Shown: one piece after another, positions 11,936 through 25,102 of the stretch
Layout: every line of letters starts with the position of its first letter
Numbering within the stretch: position 1 is the stretch's first letter
Assembly (NCBI GenBank): GCA_030340625.1
Contig: JAOPHQ010000602.1
Coordinates: 117,545-181,544 of the forward strand
Direction: 5' to 3'
Length of the DNA: 64,000 nt
From: Merluccius polli
Taxonomy: Eukaryota; Chordata; Actinopteri; Gadiformes; Merlucciidae
Position numbers and translations under genes: made by a program
Notes under the pieces: generated by a model
The model's database searches: none
What the model saw: only the letters and a program-made list of their open reading frames with translations
Told to the model about the DNA's origin: nothing

Positions 11936-14900
11936 AATATGTATTCAATATATTTTGTGTATTGTTGTGTGGGTTGGCCTTTTATTTTTCTTCAGATATC
12001 TTCTCTTTCGTCAGATAGCCTTCGAGTAGAATTGTGTCTGTACACATACTGTATTTATTTATTACCAGAAGCAAAAGAGAGCGTGACTCGGAGAACAGTA
12101 CTTAAAAAGAAATCTGTTGAAAACCAACGAAGCGACGCTGCTCATGAGCCCACAGGAAAGGTCCTCTTCAGACCGTCCTGTGGCTGTGGATTCGTGGAGT
12201 GTCCTCCCTGTCATTTAGTAGCCATGACGATGGGGGCCACATTCACATGAATCAGCCTCAGGCGACGCCCTAGGAAGCAGCTTGCTGATGGCTGGTGGGG
12301 ACATACGGCCAAAACATTTCCCACATGGACAAAAAAATACGAAATGTATCCCTTAATTTCCTCTGTTGTTGTTTTTTTGTTGCAATAATGGATACAGGGA
12401 AAGATGCAACTGCGAACGTAGGATCATTTCCAACAAACAGGAAAAAAAACCTATGTCTATAAACAACTACCTATTATCCAAGTGGACGGACATGTAATAT
12501 AAACCTTAAAAGATGGTTCAGATGACTTGAAGTGGAGTTTGGGAGCATAAAGTACAGCCGACTCTCTAAAAATAGTTTATGAAATGAAATAGAAATTACA
12601 AAAAAAAAATAGATGTAGGATCAGATCAATGTTTGTCCTTTCCATCACAAATGTTTTCATCTGACACCCGACAGTTGTTTCTTCCAGTATGTTTGTGTTT
12701 CCGTAAAAGTTGCATCATGCATCATGATTCAAGATGGCAGTTGGTTTGTCCTCAGAGGTTACTCTTGTTCTTACTGTAAAGAATCCATACTGAACACTGA
12801 ATTAGACCCACCACAAAACCCAAAACCACTCTCACGCTCGGTGTGTTCACTCTCCGCAGGTCAGCAGCACTCCCCCTTGTCTCCGAGCGTTGACCAAGAT
12901 GCAGTACTGCCCCTTCTGCCAGGCCCTGCCGACCGCCAAGCCCTGCAAGAACTACTGCCTGAACATCATGAAGGGCTGCCTGGCCAACCAGGCGGACCTG
13001 GACCCAGAGTGGAACCAGTACATCGGTAGGTTAAAGCTGCACTATGTCACTTTTGGGTGATGGCTATTTATGCCACTGGCTTCGTTGCATAGGATTTAAC
13101 GTTGTGTAATTTGTTTATGTAGAAAGAAATGTGTTATACAGTTATAGATACAACTCAAGCCACTAGAGGTTGCTTATGGGAAAACTGACTTAAACTGAAA
13201 ATGAAAGTGAAAGTGAAACTGAAAGTGAAACTGAAGGAGGGGGAAAAATAAAAAAGCCGAAAGGAGTACAAAACGGGTCCCGCTCACATCCAGAGCTTCT
13301 ATCACTGGGGATGAAAAGTGACACTCGTGTTCTGCGTTGCGTTGGTTATCGCGAGCAGCGTGTTTTGACAAGCGCCCGCTTCCGCCGACATCGACACAAA
13401 ACCGTCGCAGATAAGAAGTTTTCCTCTTTATTCATCATTCTTCTGTCTTCAATGTCCCGGATTAAAAAGGCTTTTTATTCTTGGGATTGCGCCCCCCCAC
13501 TGTGGTAAATGGGGATTTGCAAAAGGGCAGAAGTGCACCGTGGGGACTGTCAGCATAGAAAAGTACAGTTGACTAGCAGCTCAGGCAGGCAAAGATTAGC
13601 CCAATTAATCTAGCATTTATATATTTATTTATTATTCATCCCTGGATTCTTTGCTTCTCATGTACAAACGTAGATGGGCAGGTTCTGTGGCATTGATCTA
13701 AAGTGTTGGCAGGGGTAGGATTGTGGAGGAGGAGGAGGAGGAGGAGGAGGAGGAGGAGGAGGAGGAGGAGCAGTTGAGATGAAAAGAGACTCAACAGACT
13801 CGGCTGGCAGCGCATCCAGCCACACCAAACACCTGTCTAAACTTAACCATTTCCAACCTAAGACTTTAACTTTAGCTGAGAGATGGTTACGTTGAGGTAC
13901 AACCTCAACGTAACCATCTCTCATCAAATACCTCAACGCAAACACTCCTGACCTCTAAACCCACCGCAACTTAGTCACCTCAAACCTTATCTATTTCTAT
14001 ATTTAACCTAATACTTCAGTTTAACCACCTCTGACTGAATACCTAAACCTATAACCACCTATATAAATGTAAGAATTTCAACCTAAACCTAACCTAACTT
14101 CATTTTATACCAAAACATAACTACTTGTATCTAAACCAAACGTGTAACTCCAATGGAAGAAGTCTGTTTTCATGTCTGTCCTTTGATTTTCTCAACAACC
14201 ATTCATCCGATCCGCTTCACACTTGCCGGGTGTATCGCTGAGGACCAAGGAAGTGCAGTGGCGAGTGTGAAGTTGTTTGGATGAGCTGTCCTTTGCAAAA
14301 GCTGCAGCAATACCTGGAGGCCAAGCAATTGGCCCGTTCTGAACAGGCACATTTTGAACGGGCGCTGCACTACTAAAAGAAATTGGCATGAAAAGTGTTA
14401 AGTGTCAAGCATGTATTTGCTTGCTAATACGACACTACTAGAAGTAGAAGCTTTCACAAAACCAATCGGAAGCCAGCTGGAACACATATGAGCTACGAGC
14501 CGAGAAATTCACAGCTCAGTTCAGCGTAATCTGTCACCATGACACAGTAAACACTAACTTTCTTTTGAGTGTGGATGGTTTCAAACAAGGCAGAGGAGGG
14601 GAGGACATCAGGCTAGGCAGTAATGAGAGGGAAAGCAGGTGGTTCCCTCTGATTGCATTATCATCTGATTTACTATCCTACTCATAATTTTGCATTCAGT
14701 CACTTAGTCATTTAGCAACTTGCAGTGAATTTTGGAGGCATACATGCATAATCATTTCTGACAACAAAACAAAACAACAAAAACCTATACTTATTTTCCA
14801 GGTGGACCTACTGATCCAGCAGTCCTACTATGTTATAGTAGAACTACTGATCCAGCGGTCCTACTATGTTATAGCAGAACCACTGATCCAGCAGTCCTAC

Positions 14901-17900
14901 TATGTTATAGCAGAACTACTGATCCAGCGGTCCTACTATGTTATAGCAGAAATACTGGGGGGAGATGGCACAGAGCCTGGGCTGGAAACTAAAAACTGCA
15001 AGCGGCAGAGTAACGCCTTGTTTCCTGTTTCGTTACGGAGATATTCTACTGAAGAAAACTCATTCCTGCGAGTGGCTGAAGCTTTCACAAGTGTTTATAC
15101 AGTGTCTACTCGGTGTTGCTTTAAAACGTTTACAGACAGTTTTTTACAGTTTACTAATGCTGATTGGTAGAAACAATTCACCCAGATTTGAGCTCGTCAG
15201 CTATCAGACTTTTTTGAGACTAGCGGTACCCAGAACTTTTCTGTTGTGAGTTACCATCAACACCCTGTGCACCAGCCTATCATGCCCCTTATATTGGCCA
15301 GGTGTGCAAAATATTTAAACACAATGACTGTATACTTGTTCATGTTGTCATGATTTGTATTATTTTGTATTCCCAACAAAGATTTTTCAAATGTCCTCCA
15401 AGAATATCCTTGATTAAATCTAAAATGTAATTATATAATTTTCTGTAAGATTGCACAAAATAATTTATAAGATATCTATCTTTCATATTCATTAAGTCAA
15501 CTGCGGCCAGGTCTTATTTGATCTTGCTGATGCCTGGGGCCCTGTTGTAAATGTATGTTTTACGTGTTGACCTACATCATTGGATGTTTGATGTCGGTTT
15601 AAAATTCAAACACCTAAATCTGTCCAATCAGGGAAAAAAACTGAATATGAGAGCGCAACATTACATGTACTGGCTACTAAATTAGAGAAACTTTACACAA
15701 GAAAGTCTTCTTGTGTAAGATAAACGAATGGAAGGATTTAAAACTAATTAGGTTGGTGTAGTTTTAATTAGTGAAACAAATTCAAGGTGTTTTATGCCTT
15801 TTCAGTGGTTTTTGTATTGCAGAATCTTTGGTCAATTTTTAGTTGGCTTTAGTTTTTAGTTTGTCTTCCTCACTGTCCCTTATTACCTACCAGCACAATT
15901 CATTACATTATTGTCATTATATGCTGCATATCAAAAACCTTTAATTCCTTGCTTTAGCAGACTGTGGTTAAAACAAAACAGACCGTAAAAGCGAGAGGGG
16001 TGGGGAAATCTGCTGAGCTCCAAAACCTTAAGTGGTCTTAGGAAAGGCGTAGTTTGCCTTTGTATTCAAGTTAAATGAAAGCTAAACTATTAGCTTGTAG
16101 TGGAGTGGAACTAATGCATATCATTGTCTACATACACTGCGCTCTTCTTATCATGTGCTATGTTACTGCATCCACCAAACTAGATGAATTTTAAGGACAA
16201 TACCAGTCTGGATGATTAGACCAACGCAACTGTCTCTCCTGGCTTCAGTAAAACATTCGATACCAATATCATTCATCAAAATCACTTCCTTCCCATTCTG
16301 CCGAAGATAATTTAGTGTGTGCGTTCTATCGGCACGAATGTAAACAATGGCAAAATAACACTTTGGTCTTTAGGAATCAGGGTGTGTTGGTCACTACGAA
16401 GTTTGTGGACAAAGAAATCGCCGTACAAGACCACAGTGCTATATTGCCATTGTTTACATTTGTGGCAGGCGCGCCCGAATCGGTACAACTAAATAATTTT
16501 GTAGTTTTTTACAAATTATATTGGTAACGCATGTTTTAGCGAAACCGGGAGAGACAGTTATGAGGTATTGTACTTTAAGTGGCTTCTCAGAACTCCCAAT
16601 CTGATTTTTATATCTATTTTTACACTGTTGCCAGACTTAAACATTCATCCATCCTCTTAAAACTCATCATAGTACTTAACAATTACCCAGAAGTACATGT
16701 CTCTCTGGTTGGGCCCCCCAGTCTCATCCCATCACACCTAATGGAATTGTCAATGCCGCCGACCGCCTGTCCCATGAGATCCGATGGGATAATTGGCCTT
16801 GCAATTAGCACAGCGCTACGTCACCGAAAAGACCCGCGACCGCTCCTCCGGCTGCTTTCCTGCCTCATTACATGGACATTGATCTGATCTCTGGATCCAC
16901 TGCACATGCACGCACATGCGTGTGTGTGTGTATATGTGTATGTGTGTGTGTGTGTGTGTGTGTCGTTAACTCAAGAGCAGTGTAATGAGAAGGTAAAATC
17001 TAGAATTGAAGATGTATTAAATAGTGTGAAATATGAAAACTTTTTTTTTCGCCATGACATTTTAATTTAGCTGAAAATAAAACATAGAAAGGCCTCAGTG
17101 TTGTCCTTGTAACTCCCTAGAATCAGTCTTTATAATCCTAGAAACTTAGTGCTACAGTTAAGCTGTTTTTTCGGCCCTCATTTCTCCCTATATCTCCTGC
17201 TGCCTACCAGAGCCCATTAGGCGTGCCTTTATTGTGAAATGTGCGCTTTAAAACATTAACATTGTCGTACTAATGAGCAGAATATTGTTTATGTGCTAGC
17301 CGTTCTACGCATAGCAATTGATCATTTAAACTTCATTAAATATCCCTGACGCAACATAAGCACCCAGTATGGATATGGTTTCTCTCATGAAAGGAAAAAT
17401 AATTGACTATTAAGTGAAGCCAGCGGTAAATACGTGCCGATTTGAAGTTGAATGCAAATTGATTTGCAATTTAAACTTTGCCTGCACTCATCCGGCGAAG
17501 GGCTGGAGAAGCACGCGCAGTGCTGCTGCTTCACTATCCCTACACGTCAAATATCTCCCACTTTGATTTCCCTCCATTCATCGTCGGCCAATGAGCTCCA
17601 CTCTGTCTCTGTAGGAATTCTCAAGTGGATTATTCCTTTTTAATGCTCTGCTATTTCAGTATCGGTGGCTCTATGACATTTCAGGCTCATTAGAAAGCTG
17701 AATCTGTCTGCCCCCCTCCCACCCACCCAAGTAAAGCTCAAGGTCTAACCGTGAATAGATATTGACTTCAGCCTCTGGGTAGCAGTAACTGAATTCCTTT
17801 AGATTAATTTTTAGTATATCAGCCAACGTGGTGAGTTAAGATGCACATGTACAAAAAAAGAAAACGACGACGAAAAAACGAAGGGTAAAATATACAAGAA

Positions 17901-18414
17901 AAGTGAATCGTGGTGTTTGTGGTTTGTGGCCTCCTATGGGTGCGCTGTGGAGAAAAAAGCTAGAATATCCTGATGACCTGTGAATCTCCCCACAAGGGTG
18001 AAGAGGCCACACAGCAGCCTCTATGAACGCACAGCCAAACAGAGAGAGGGCGACGGAAAGAGAGGGCGAGAGTGAGAAGTGAGGGAGCGAGAGAGACAGA
18101 GAGAGAGAGAGAGACACAGAGGAAACGAGACAGAGACAGAGACAAGCACTGGGAAGATTCTGACATTACGCTGGCTTCAGACCCAAAGCTTGGGGATTCA
18201 TCTGGTTACCGCAGCCTATATTCAGACCTGCCCCTCTGCTTGCTTCACTGACCAGCGAGGACAAGATATCCGGGAAAAAAACAACTAATTCCACCAAAAC
18301 GTGAGCAATGTTTCCCGGCCCCTGATAGCAACATTTGTTCCCTCAGCACCTTCCCCTTGCAGAATACGAAGCTTCCTGATAAATCCAAAGCTCTGACAGA
18401 ATGTACTGATGAGT

Positions 18415-18492
<78 letters not shown>

Positions 18493-18607
18493 ATGCTTGC
18501 GTGTGCGTGTGTGTCTGCCTGTGTATCCATTTGTGTGTGTGTATGTGTGTGTGTGGGTGGGTGTTTGTGTCCATGTGTGTGCATGTGTCTGCATGTGTGT
18601 ATCCATT

Positions 18608-18665
<58 letters not shown>

Positions 18666-20546
18666 ATACTAGCCAGGCCCTGACCTTCATGTGTCTCTGA
18701 TGTGATTGGGAGGCCAACTGGGAGTTTAGCTGGACTGCCAAGAGTCCGACCAGCAGATGTGCGTGTCCTGAACATATGTGGAATATTCTTATTTGGGACA
18801 GACTAGTCTAATAAATCTTTAATAACAAATTCATTAATTTATGTCAAAGGACAAGACCAGTATGACTCAATGGGAATGTTGTTGTCAAAAAGAGTCAAGC
18901 TGGCCATGCTTAGCATGAGGTAGGGTGACCAGACATCCCCGCTTCTGGTGGCCTGTCCCCGGCTGGAGCCTGTCCTCGGAAATGTCCCCGTTTAAAAACA
19001 AAAATAGGATTTTTTAAAATATATTAATAGATTTTTGTTCTAGCTTGCTCATGAACATTAATTTCTAGACAGTTGGTAATTAGTCTCGTGTTTATTTGAT
19101 AGGCTGTGACACGACCTCACTACACGGGTTAGGGCTAGGGTTAGGGCTAGGGCTATCAGCTTTACACCACAAGACCGCATGACCGACCATAAACAATAGG
19201 CTATCAATACAATAAAGAATGATTCCCTATTCCCGAGTAGCCACTTTGGCTAGTTTTTGGCTTGTTTTTGGCTGGTTTACTAAAGCTTAGTTAAAATACA
19301 TAATAGTAAACCATATATAACCATATATAAACCAAAATATTTATAATATATTAAAAAAGGGGACATACTTGGTGAATGGTAAATATGTCCACTTTTTTAA
19401 TATATTATAAATATTTTATATATCTCATGTATGTTTATGTATTTTTTTTAAATATATTTTATGATATTTTGCTGATATATGGACTGCCAATATGTCCCAG
19501 TTTTTCATTTCATAAATCTGGTCCCGTTAGCATAGCAGCAGTTTAGTAAGGGTGGCTCTGTAAAGGCATGTGTGTTTGTTTGGTGTGATTAAGTCTCTCA
19601 CTCAATGTGGACGTTTCAGAAAGACGCTGGCTGAATTACCTATGAATGTTTGAAATGCGCTTTTAGCTGCAAAATGGCTGCCTTCTTCTGCTGTGGGCAG
19701 GGTTTTTGTATCTGCTGTTTACTTCAAAGACTATTCCTGTGAGAAAACGCTTATTGTGGTTTCATTGGGGACACTGGGCTATACAGGATACAGAATGCCA
19801 CCAGCCCTTCCCCTCTAACAGACATCACACTCGTAGTGACTAATGGAGTAGTGTAGTATGCTAAATCAGCTTGTGTGCCTTCAATATATCCTTATAGGCA
19901 CCAAAACAATTTCAACACCTAACAGCAACAGTGTCAAATTAAATGTCCTTGAGAACTTGCTAGCCATAATTCATATCTCGCTCAACGTTGTATTTCTCTT
20001 CTGAGATGGACGCAGTGAGTCTGTGGATTTTCCTTGCCCTCGGCAAGAAATAAATGGGCTTGGCAAATGAAATGTGACCAATATATTTCACTTAAAAACA
20101 TAACATGATCCTGGGCTGCGAGAATCCTCCTCGTGATCCTATAGGCTTCAAGGCCTTTTGTCAGCCTTAAATAAGTGGTGCTCCCGTTGTGAGTTTGTTC
20201 TCAAAAGCCAAGGTTACCTCACAGGCAGTAGGACTTGCTGCCACTCCAGAAGTTAATCTGGGAATCTGCAAAGACTGTGAAGACGACCTGTACACTAGTG
20301 TAGACTGATACACTGCCGGAGTCATTTCTGGTTTGGTTAACAGTATATTTTTTTCTTTTTTTAACATAATTCGTTGTATATAGTCTCAGTCATATAAATG
20401 TTAATGTTTGCATGTTGTGTTATGGTTATGATTGTGTTGTGTTATGGTTATGACTTGGAAGACTTTTATTAGGAGGCATAGGAGCATTAGGAGGTGCTGG
20501 GTTTGAGGTGAAGGGGCACACACAGCAACATAGGCACACATAGGCT

Positions 20547-20622
<76 letters not shown>

Positions 20623-23600
20623 CTATAAGTGTTGTGTCACCTTTTGTGCTCATCAACAAGTCTTCTGTTGAACACTTAAATATGTGTTGGAAGTGTCTAA
20701 TCCTGTCCATGAAGTGATTTATAATCGAGTATACATTTGATTCTGAACTAAAGTTACAACAAACACACAGGTACATCGATATGTGGATGGGTGCATTGTT
20801 CTTTGGACACAGTTTTAATTCACAGGTGAATTCAGGTTTTATGCAAAGGTCTGTATGCAAAGAGCCAGTCACAAAGGCAATCCATGTTGACTATATGCAA
20901 ATCGTTGATCTGTAAAATAATAGTTAATGAGCTGGATGTGTGTGTGTGTGTGTGTGTGTTCTAAGTCATATTGATGTAATTACAAATTGAATAAATCATG
21001 GATTAATCGAGAGACTGTGTCTGTAATCCATTTGTTTTCATTTGAGAGTAAATCCTTATTGACCCCCCCACCCCTTTTCTTTTCTAAGCCTAATAAGCAC
21101 ATTTTTTTAGAGCATGAATTGAACAAAAATATGTGAGGCTGTTCAACGTGTACTTTCAAGGAAAAGTAAAGTAGACTTTGAATGAAACAGGGTTAATGCA
21201 GAGATCTGGTACATATTGGTATGGGATGATGTAAGGACACACGTAAGGAAAGACATTTAGATGGTGTATGAAGTTTGACGATACATTCAAAGAGGTATGA
21301 CATGTTTCTTACTCTGTCTGTCTGTCTTTTTACATGCACCAGAGCCCACTCCCTTCACCCACGCACACATACACACACACACACACACACACAGCAGTAA
21401 AACCTCACACACAAGACTCTTCAACATTAAAGGCTCGCTATGAAACACTTCTAACGACGGGAGCCTAAATGGTGTTTATCCGAGTTGTTGAGCTAAAGGA
21501 AACTACTTCCCCCTCCACACATGCCATTTACCCGACATTTGTGAAGCGGTTGTTGGTGGTTATTCATCAGGCAGAATGGATGTCTTCATGGGCTCACATT
21601 GTTTTGAACATCGCTCACACGGTACAGAGATGAATACTGTCCCGCGTGCCTCACACACCCCTTGTGTCATTATCATTTATTTTTTTCCATGGCTGTCGAC
21701 AGGCGGTTGACACCAGTGATGGAAACCTGATTTTTATTTATTTTTGCCCCTCCTCCTCCTCCTCCTCCTCCTCCTCCTCCTCCCTATCCTCCTCCTCCTC
21801 CTCCTCCTCCTCCTCCTCCTCCTCCTCCTCCTCCTCCTCCTCCTCCTCCTCCTCCTCCAGTTCATGCTCTAATGCAGCTCACTACTCGTGTAAACGAGTC
21901 GTGAGAAAAGTGAAGCATTTGTGGGCTCTGCAGATTGACTTACCCCCCCCCCCCCCCCCCAGAGAGAGAGAGAGAGAGAGAAACAGGGAGAGACAGGGAG
22001 AGCGAGAGAGAGAGAGACATGCAACCACATTGGCAGCGATCTGCATCGATTTTATCCCTGCGTTTCTTTTATAATTAGGTGATTTGTTTCAGTTGGTAAC
22101 TGGAACCGGCCAAACCTCGCAGGTTATGAAAATTCAACCAGCAACATATCCCGTCTTATGTGAAACTTTGCTCATGAATAAAATATACCAGAACAAACTA
22201 TAATATGCCCCTATAAGGGGGACTGGCTATTAGCAGAGAATTACACCTCCTCTTCGAGGAACGGAAATATGTTCTTCGCCACAAGGGCACCGAATGGAAA
22301 TGGATATGAATATCTTTTTTTTCTGTTCTGTTATCATGAGGTGAGACACAATGCATTGCATCATACATTTGTAACGAGCTTAATGGTATCACCCAGGAGA
22401 CACACACACACACACATACACACACACAACTCCTGAATATTCTATCATGCCCCATCTATTGAAACACATTCTCTTTAATGGTTTTGTGTCGGTCGCCTTC
22501 AGTGCCGCATCTGTTATCGCTTCATTTTATGTTCATTGAAAGGATCTCTCAGATCGCACAGTTAACAGACCTCCAGATGTCTCACAAGGACAGCACAACA
22601 CAAAGTGGGATCTTTTTGTCCGACCTCAACCCCTCGTCCCGGGGTGTCCGTATGCATGGCCGAGAGCTGCTGACACACTTCTTTTTCTGCCTTTCCGATA
22701 GGTCAGATCTTCCTCCACGAGGCCGACATGCCTGTGTGTCGACCCGTTCTCTGTGCGCTGATAGGCCAGTTGTGTGTTTGACTCCCAGCCGAAGGGTTCA
22801 GGGTTCGAACCCAAAGAGATAAGAAAAGATAACGCGTTCAAAGCGGCGCCGATGGGGTGGAGATGGAACGGTTCCCGTCCCCTAAGTGGGTGGGGCTCTA
22901 CGCCGACGCTGTCGTTAACACGGTGAGACCGCTGGACGAGTCTCAAGCAAACATGTTTTTCGCCCGATCTACAAGTTAGAAAAACGTGGCTTTAGGGTCA
23001 AAGTGTTCAGAACACCTTCGACTCGTAAGGGAAGTAAGGGATAATGCCCGACGAGGTGTCCATTAACAGAAATGAATGGACGTTGCGGAGGCGTGAACGG
23101 TTGCTTCCGCGAAGTCCATTCATTTCTGTTAATGGACACCTCGAAGGGCATTATCCCGCTCATACCATGGTCACTTTACGAAAGAAAGAAATATTTAATC
23201 AATTAATAATACTTTAATGTGTTTTAGAGTTAAAATCGTGAGGGTTTTTTTATTTTTAGTAAGTCGAGCGGACTATTTAATATCTCCCGTATGCAGGTGT
23301 TGCCAAGCAACGTGGCCATAGCGACCCAACCGCGCCGAACGTCTTTCCTAGGTGTAAATTAACACTTTTTAACCTACACCCTCCAGCCAATCAGAATCAA
23401 GTATTCACCAAGACCATGGTATAAGGTCTGATATTCACCTCGATTTCAATGTTAAAGAGAATAAACCACATACGACCAAAACCTCTACATCTCTCATTGG
23501 AGTGAATGGAGCCTGTGCTTTGCTCTGGTCTACCTGTGAGCCTCCTTGAGCAAGATGCCCCCTGACCGGCTCCTTGCTAATATGATCCGAAATACTGGAA

Positions 23601-23688
23601 ATCACTTTGGATCATATCCTAAATGACCAAATAGTGATCAGAGGAAAGGAAATCTTAGTCCAATCTTAATAGTCTGAGGTTTTAAATA

Positions 23689-23738
<50 letters not shown>

Positions 23739-23826
23739 TGTCTTCTTAGTCATCCTAATAGCAATAATCATTATCATCATACAAATATTTTTGTTTGAGG
23801 TTTTAAATAACAACAATAATATTATT

Positions 23827-23868
<42 letters not shown>

Positions 23869-23889
23869 ATTTGGCATCATAATAGCTAT

Positions 23890-23937
<48 letters not shown>

Positions 23938-25036
23938 AAAAACAGTAATAATAATAATACATTCGGGAGCCAGAGTGCCAGACGTGGGAGAGTGTGGGTG
24001 CTGGAGTGCAAAGCAAGCAGCCACAGGTCACTAGGTTGAGCTACGGCCTCCTATAATGCACCCCCCAGCGATAACAAAATGGAAGAATTAATTGGGTATC
24101 TCGATGGCTTCGTATGCTTCATGCTGACAGCCCTTCATTCGTTTGGGACTCCCTCTGTGATGCGATGTAGCGGACAAATTAGTAGAAAGGAGGGAAAGCC
24201 ACACAGAGAAAGTTTCTCCGAGACGCTTTGCATTCGACTCGAGATGTTGGCAAGCGCGGGAAAATAGTTTATCAGGGGAATACTTGTGTTTTACTGGGGG
24301 GTGGATTTAGCACAGCCTTCTCTCAAAAAGACATTCACCACCATCATCACTCCACCACCATCACCACCACCTCAACCTCTACCACCACCACCACCATCAT
24401 CACCACCACCATCACCACCACCATCTTCACCACCATCACTACCACCACTATCACTCCACCACCACCACTATCACTCTACCATCACCCCCACCACCACCAT
24501 CACCTCCACCACCACCACCATCACCACCAGCACCATCACCACCACCTCAACCTCTACCACCACCACCACCACCATCATCATCACCAACCCCACCACCGCC
24601 ATCACCACCACCACCACCATCACCACCATGACCTCCCCCACCTCTACCACCACCACCACCATCACCACCACCGCACCACCACCATCACCACTACCACTAC
24701 CTCCACCAACACCACCATCACTTCACCACCATCACCACCACCATCTTCCCCATCACCACCACCATCACCACCAACACCACCTCCACCACCATCACCACCA
24801 CCACCACCTCCACCACCATCACCACCAGTACCTCCACCAACACCACCATCACTTCACCACCATCACCACCACCATCTTCACCATCACCACCACCACCACC
24901 ACCATCACCACCACCTCCACCACCACCACCTCCACCACCACCACCACCACACACTCACTGGAATGAGATAAAAAGAAATACAAAGAAATACATCCGCATG
25001 TGACCAACCCCCCACCCTCCCTCCCTCCCTCCCTCC

Positions 25037-25102
<66 letters not shown>

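Larger units (their letters stand above)
5915..12859 (+). other. gpc6: gpc6 intron 3
   Basis: This intron is about 6.9 kb and has no coding evidence. It contains a fish hAT-like element just after the donor (about 5925-6480), polyC at 7230-7248, an AAGT repeat near 8505-8536, a CTTTATTTAT-type repeat (8535-8700), two fold-back DNA elements (9586-9949 and 9988-11094) and a CA tract (11883-11929). The remaining stretches show nothing I can name. Confidence 0.8.

Noticed and set aside
14802..15170. Reading frame with a 12-residue periodic repeat
   Set aside because: Simply the 36-base tandem array in frame. It continues into a dispersed repeat, not a gene.
18245..18775. Long Thr-His reading frame on the - strand
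   Set aside because: Translation of the TG array.
22785..22815. tRNA-like B box (GGTTCGAAC)
   Set aside because: No A box or cloverleaf at the right distance. The sequence is a short palindrome.
24228..24971. Long His/Thr/Pro-rich open reading frame
   Set aside because: Translation of the CACCAT minisatellite. Several frames are open at once and there is no complex sequence.
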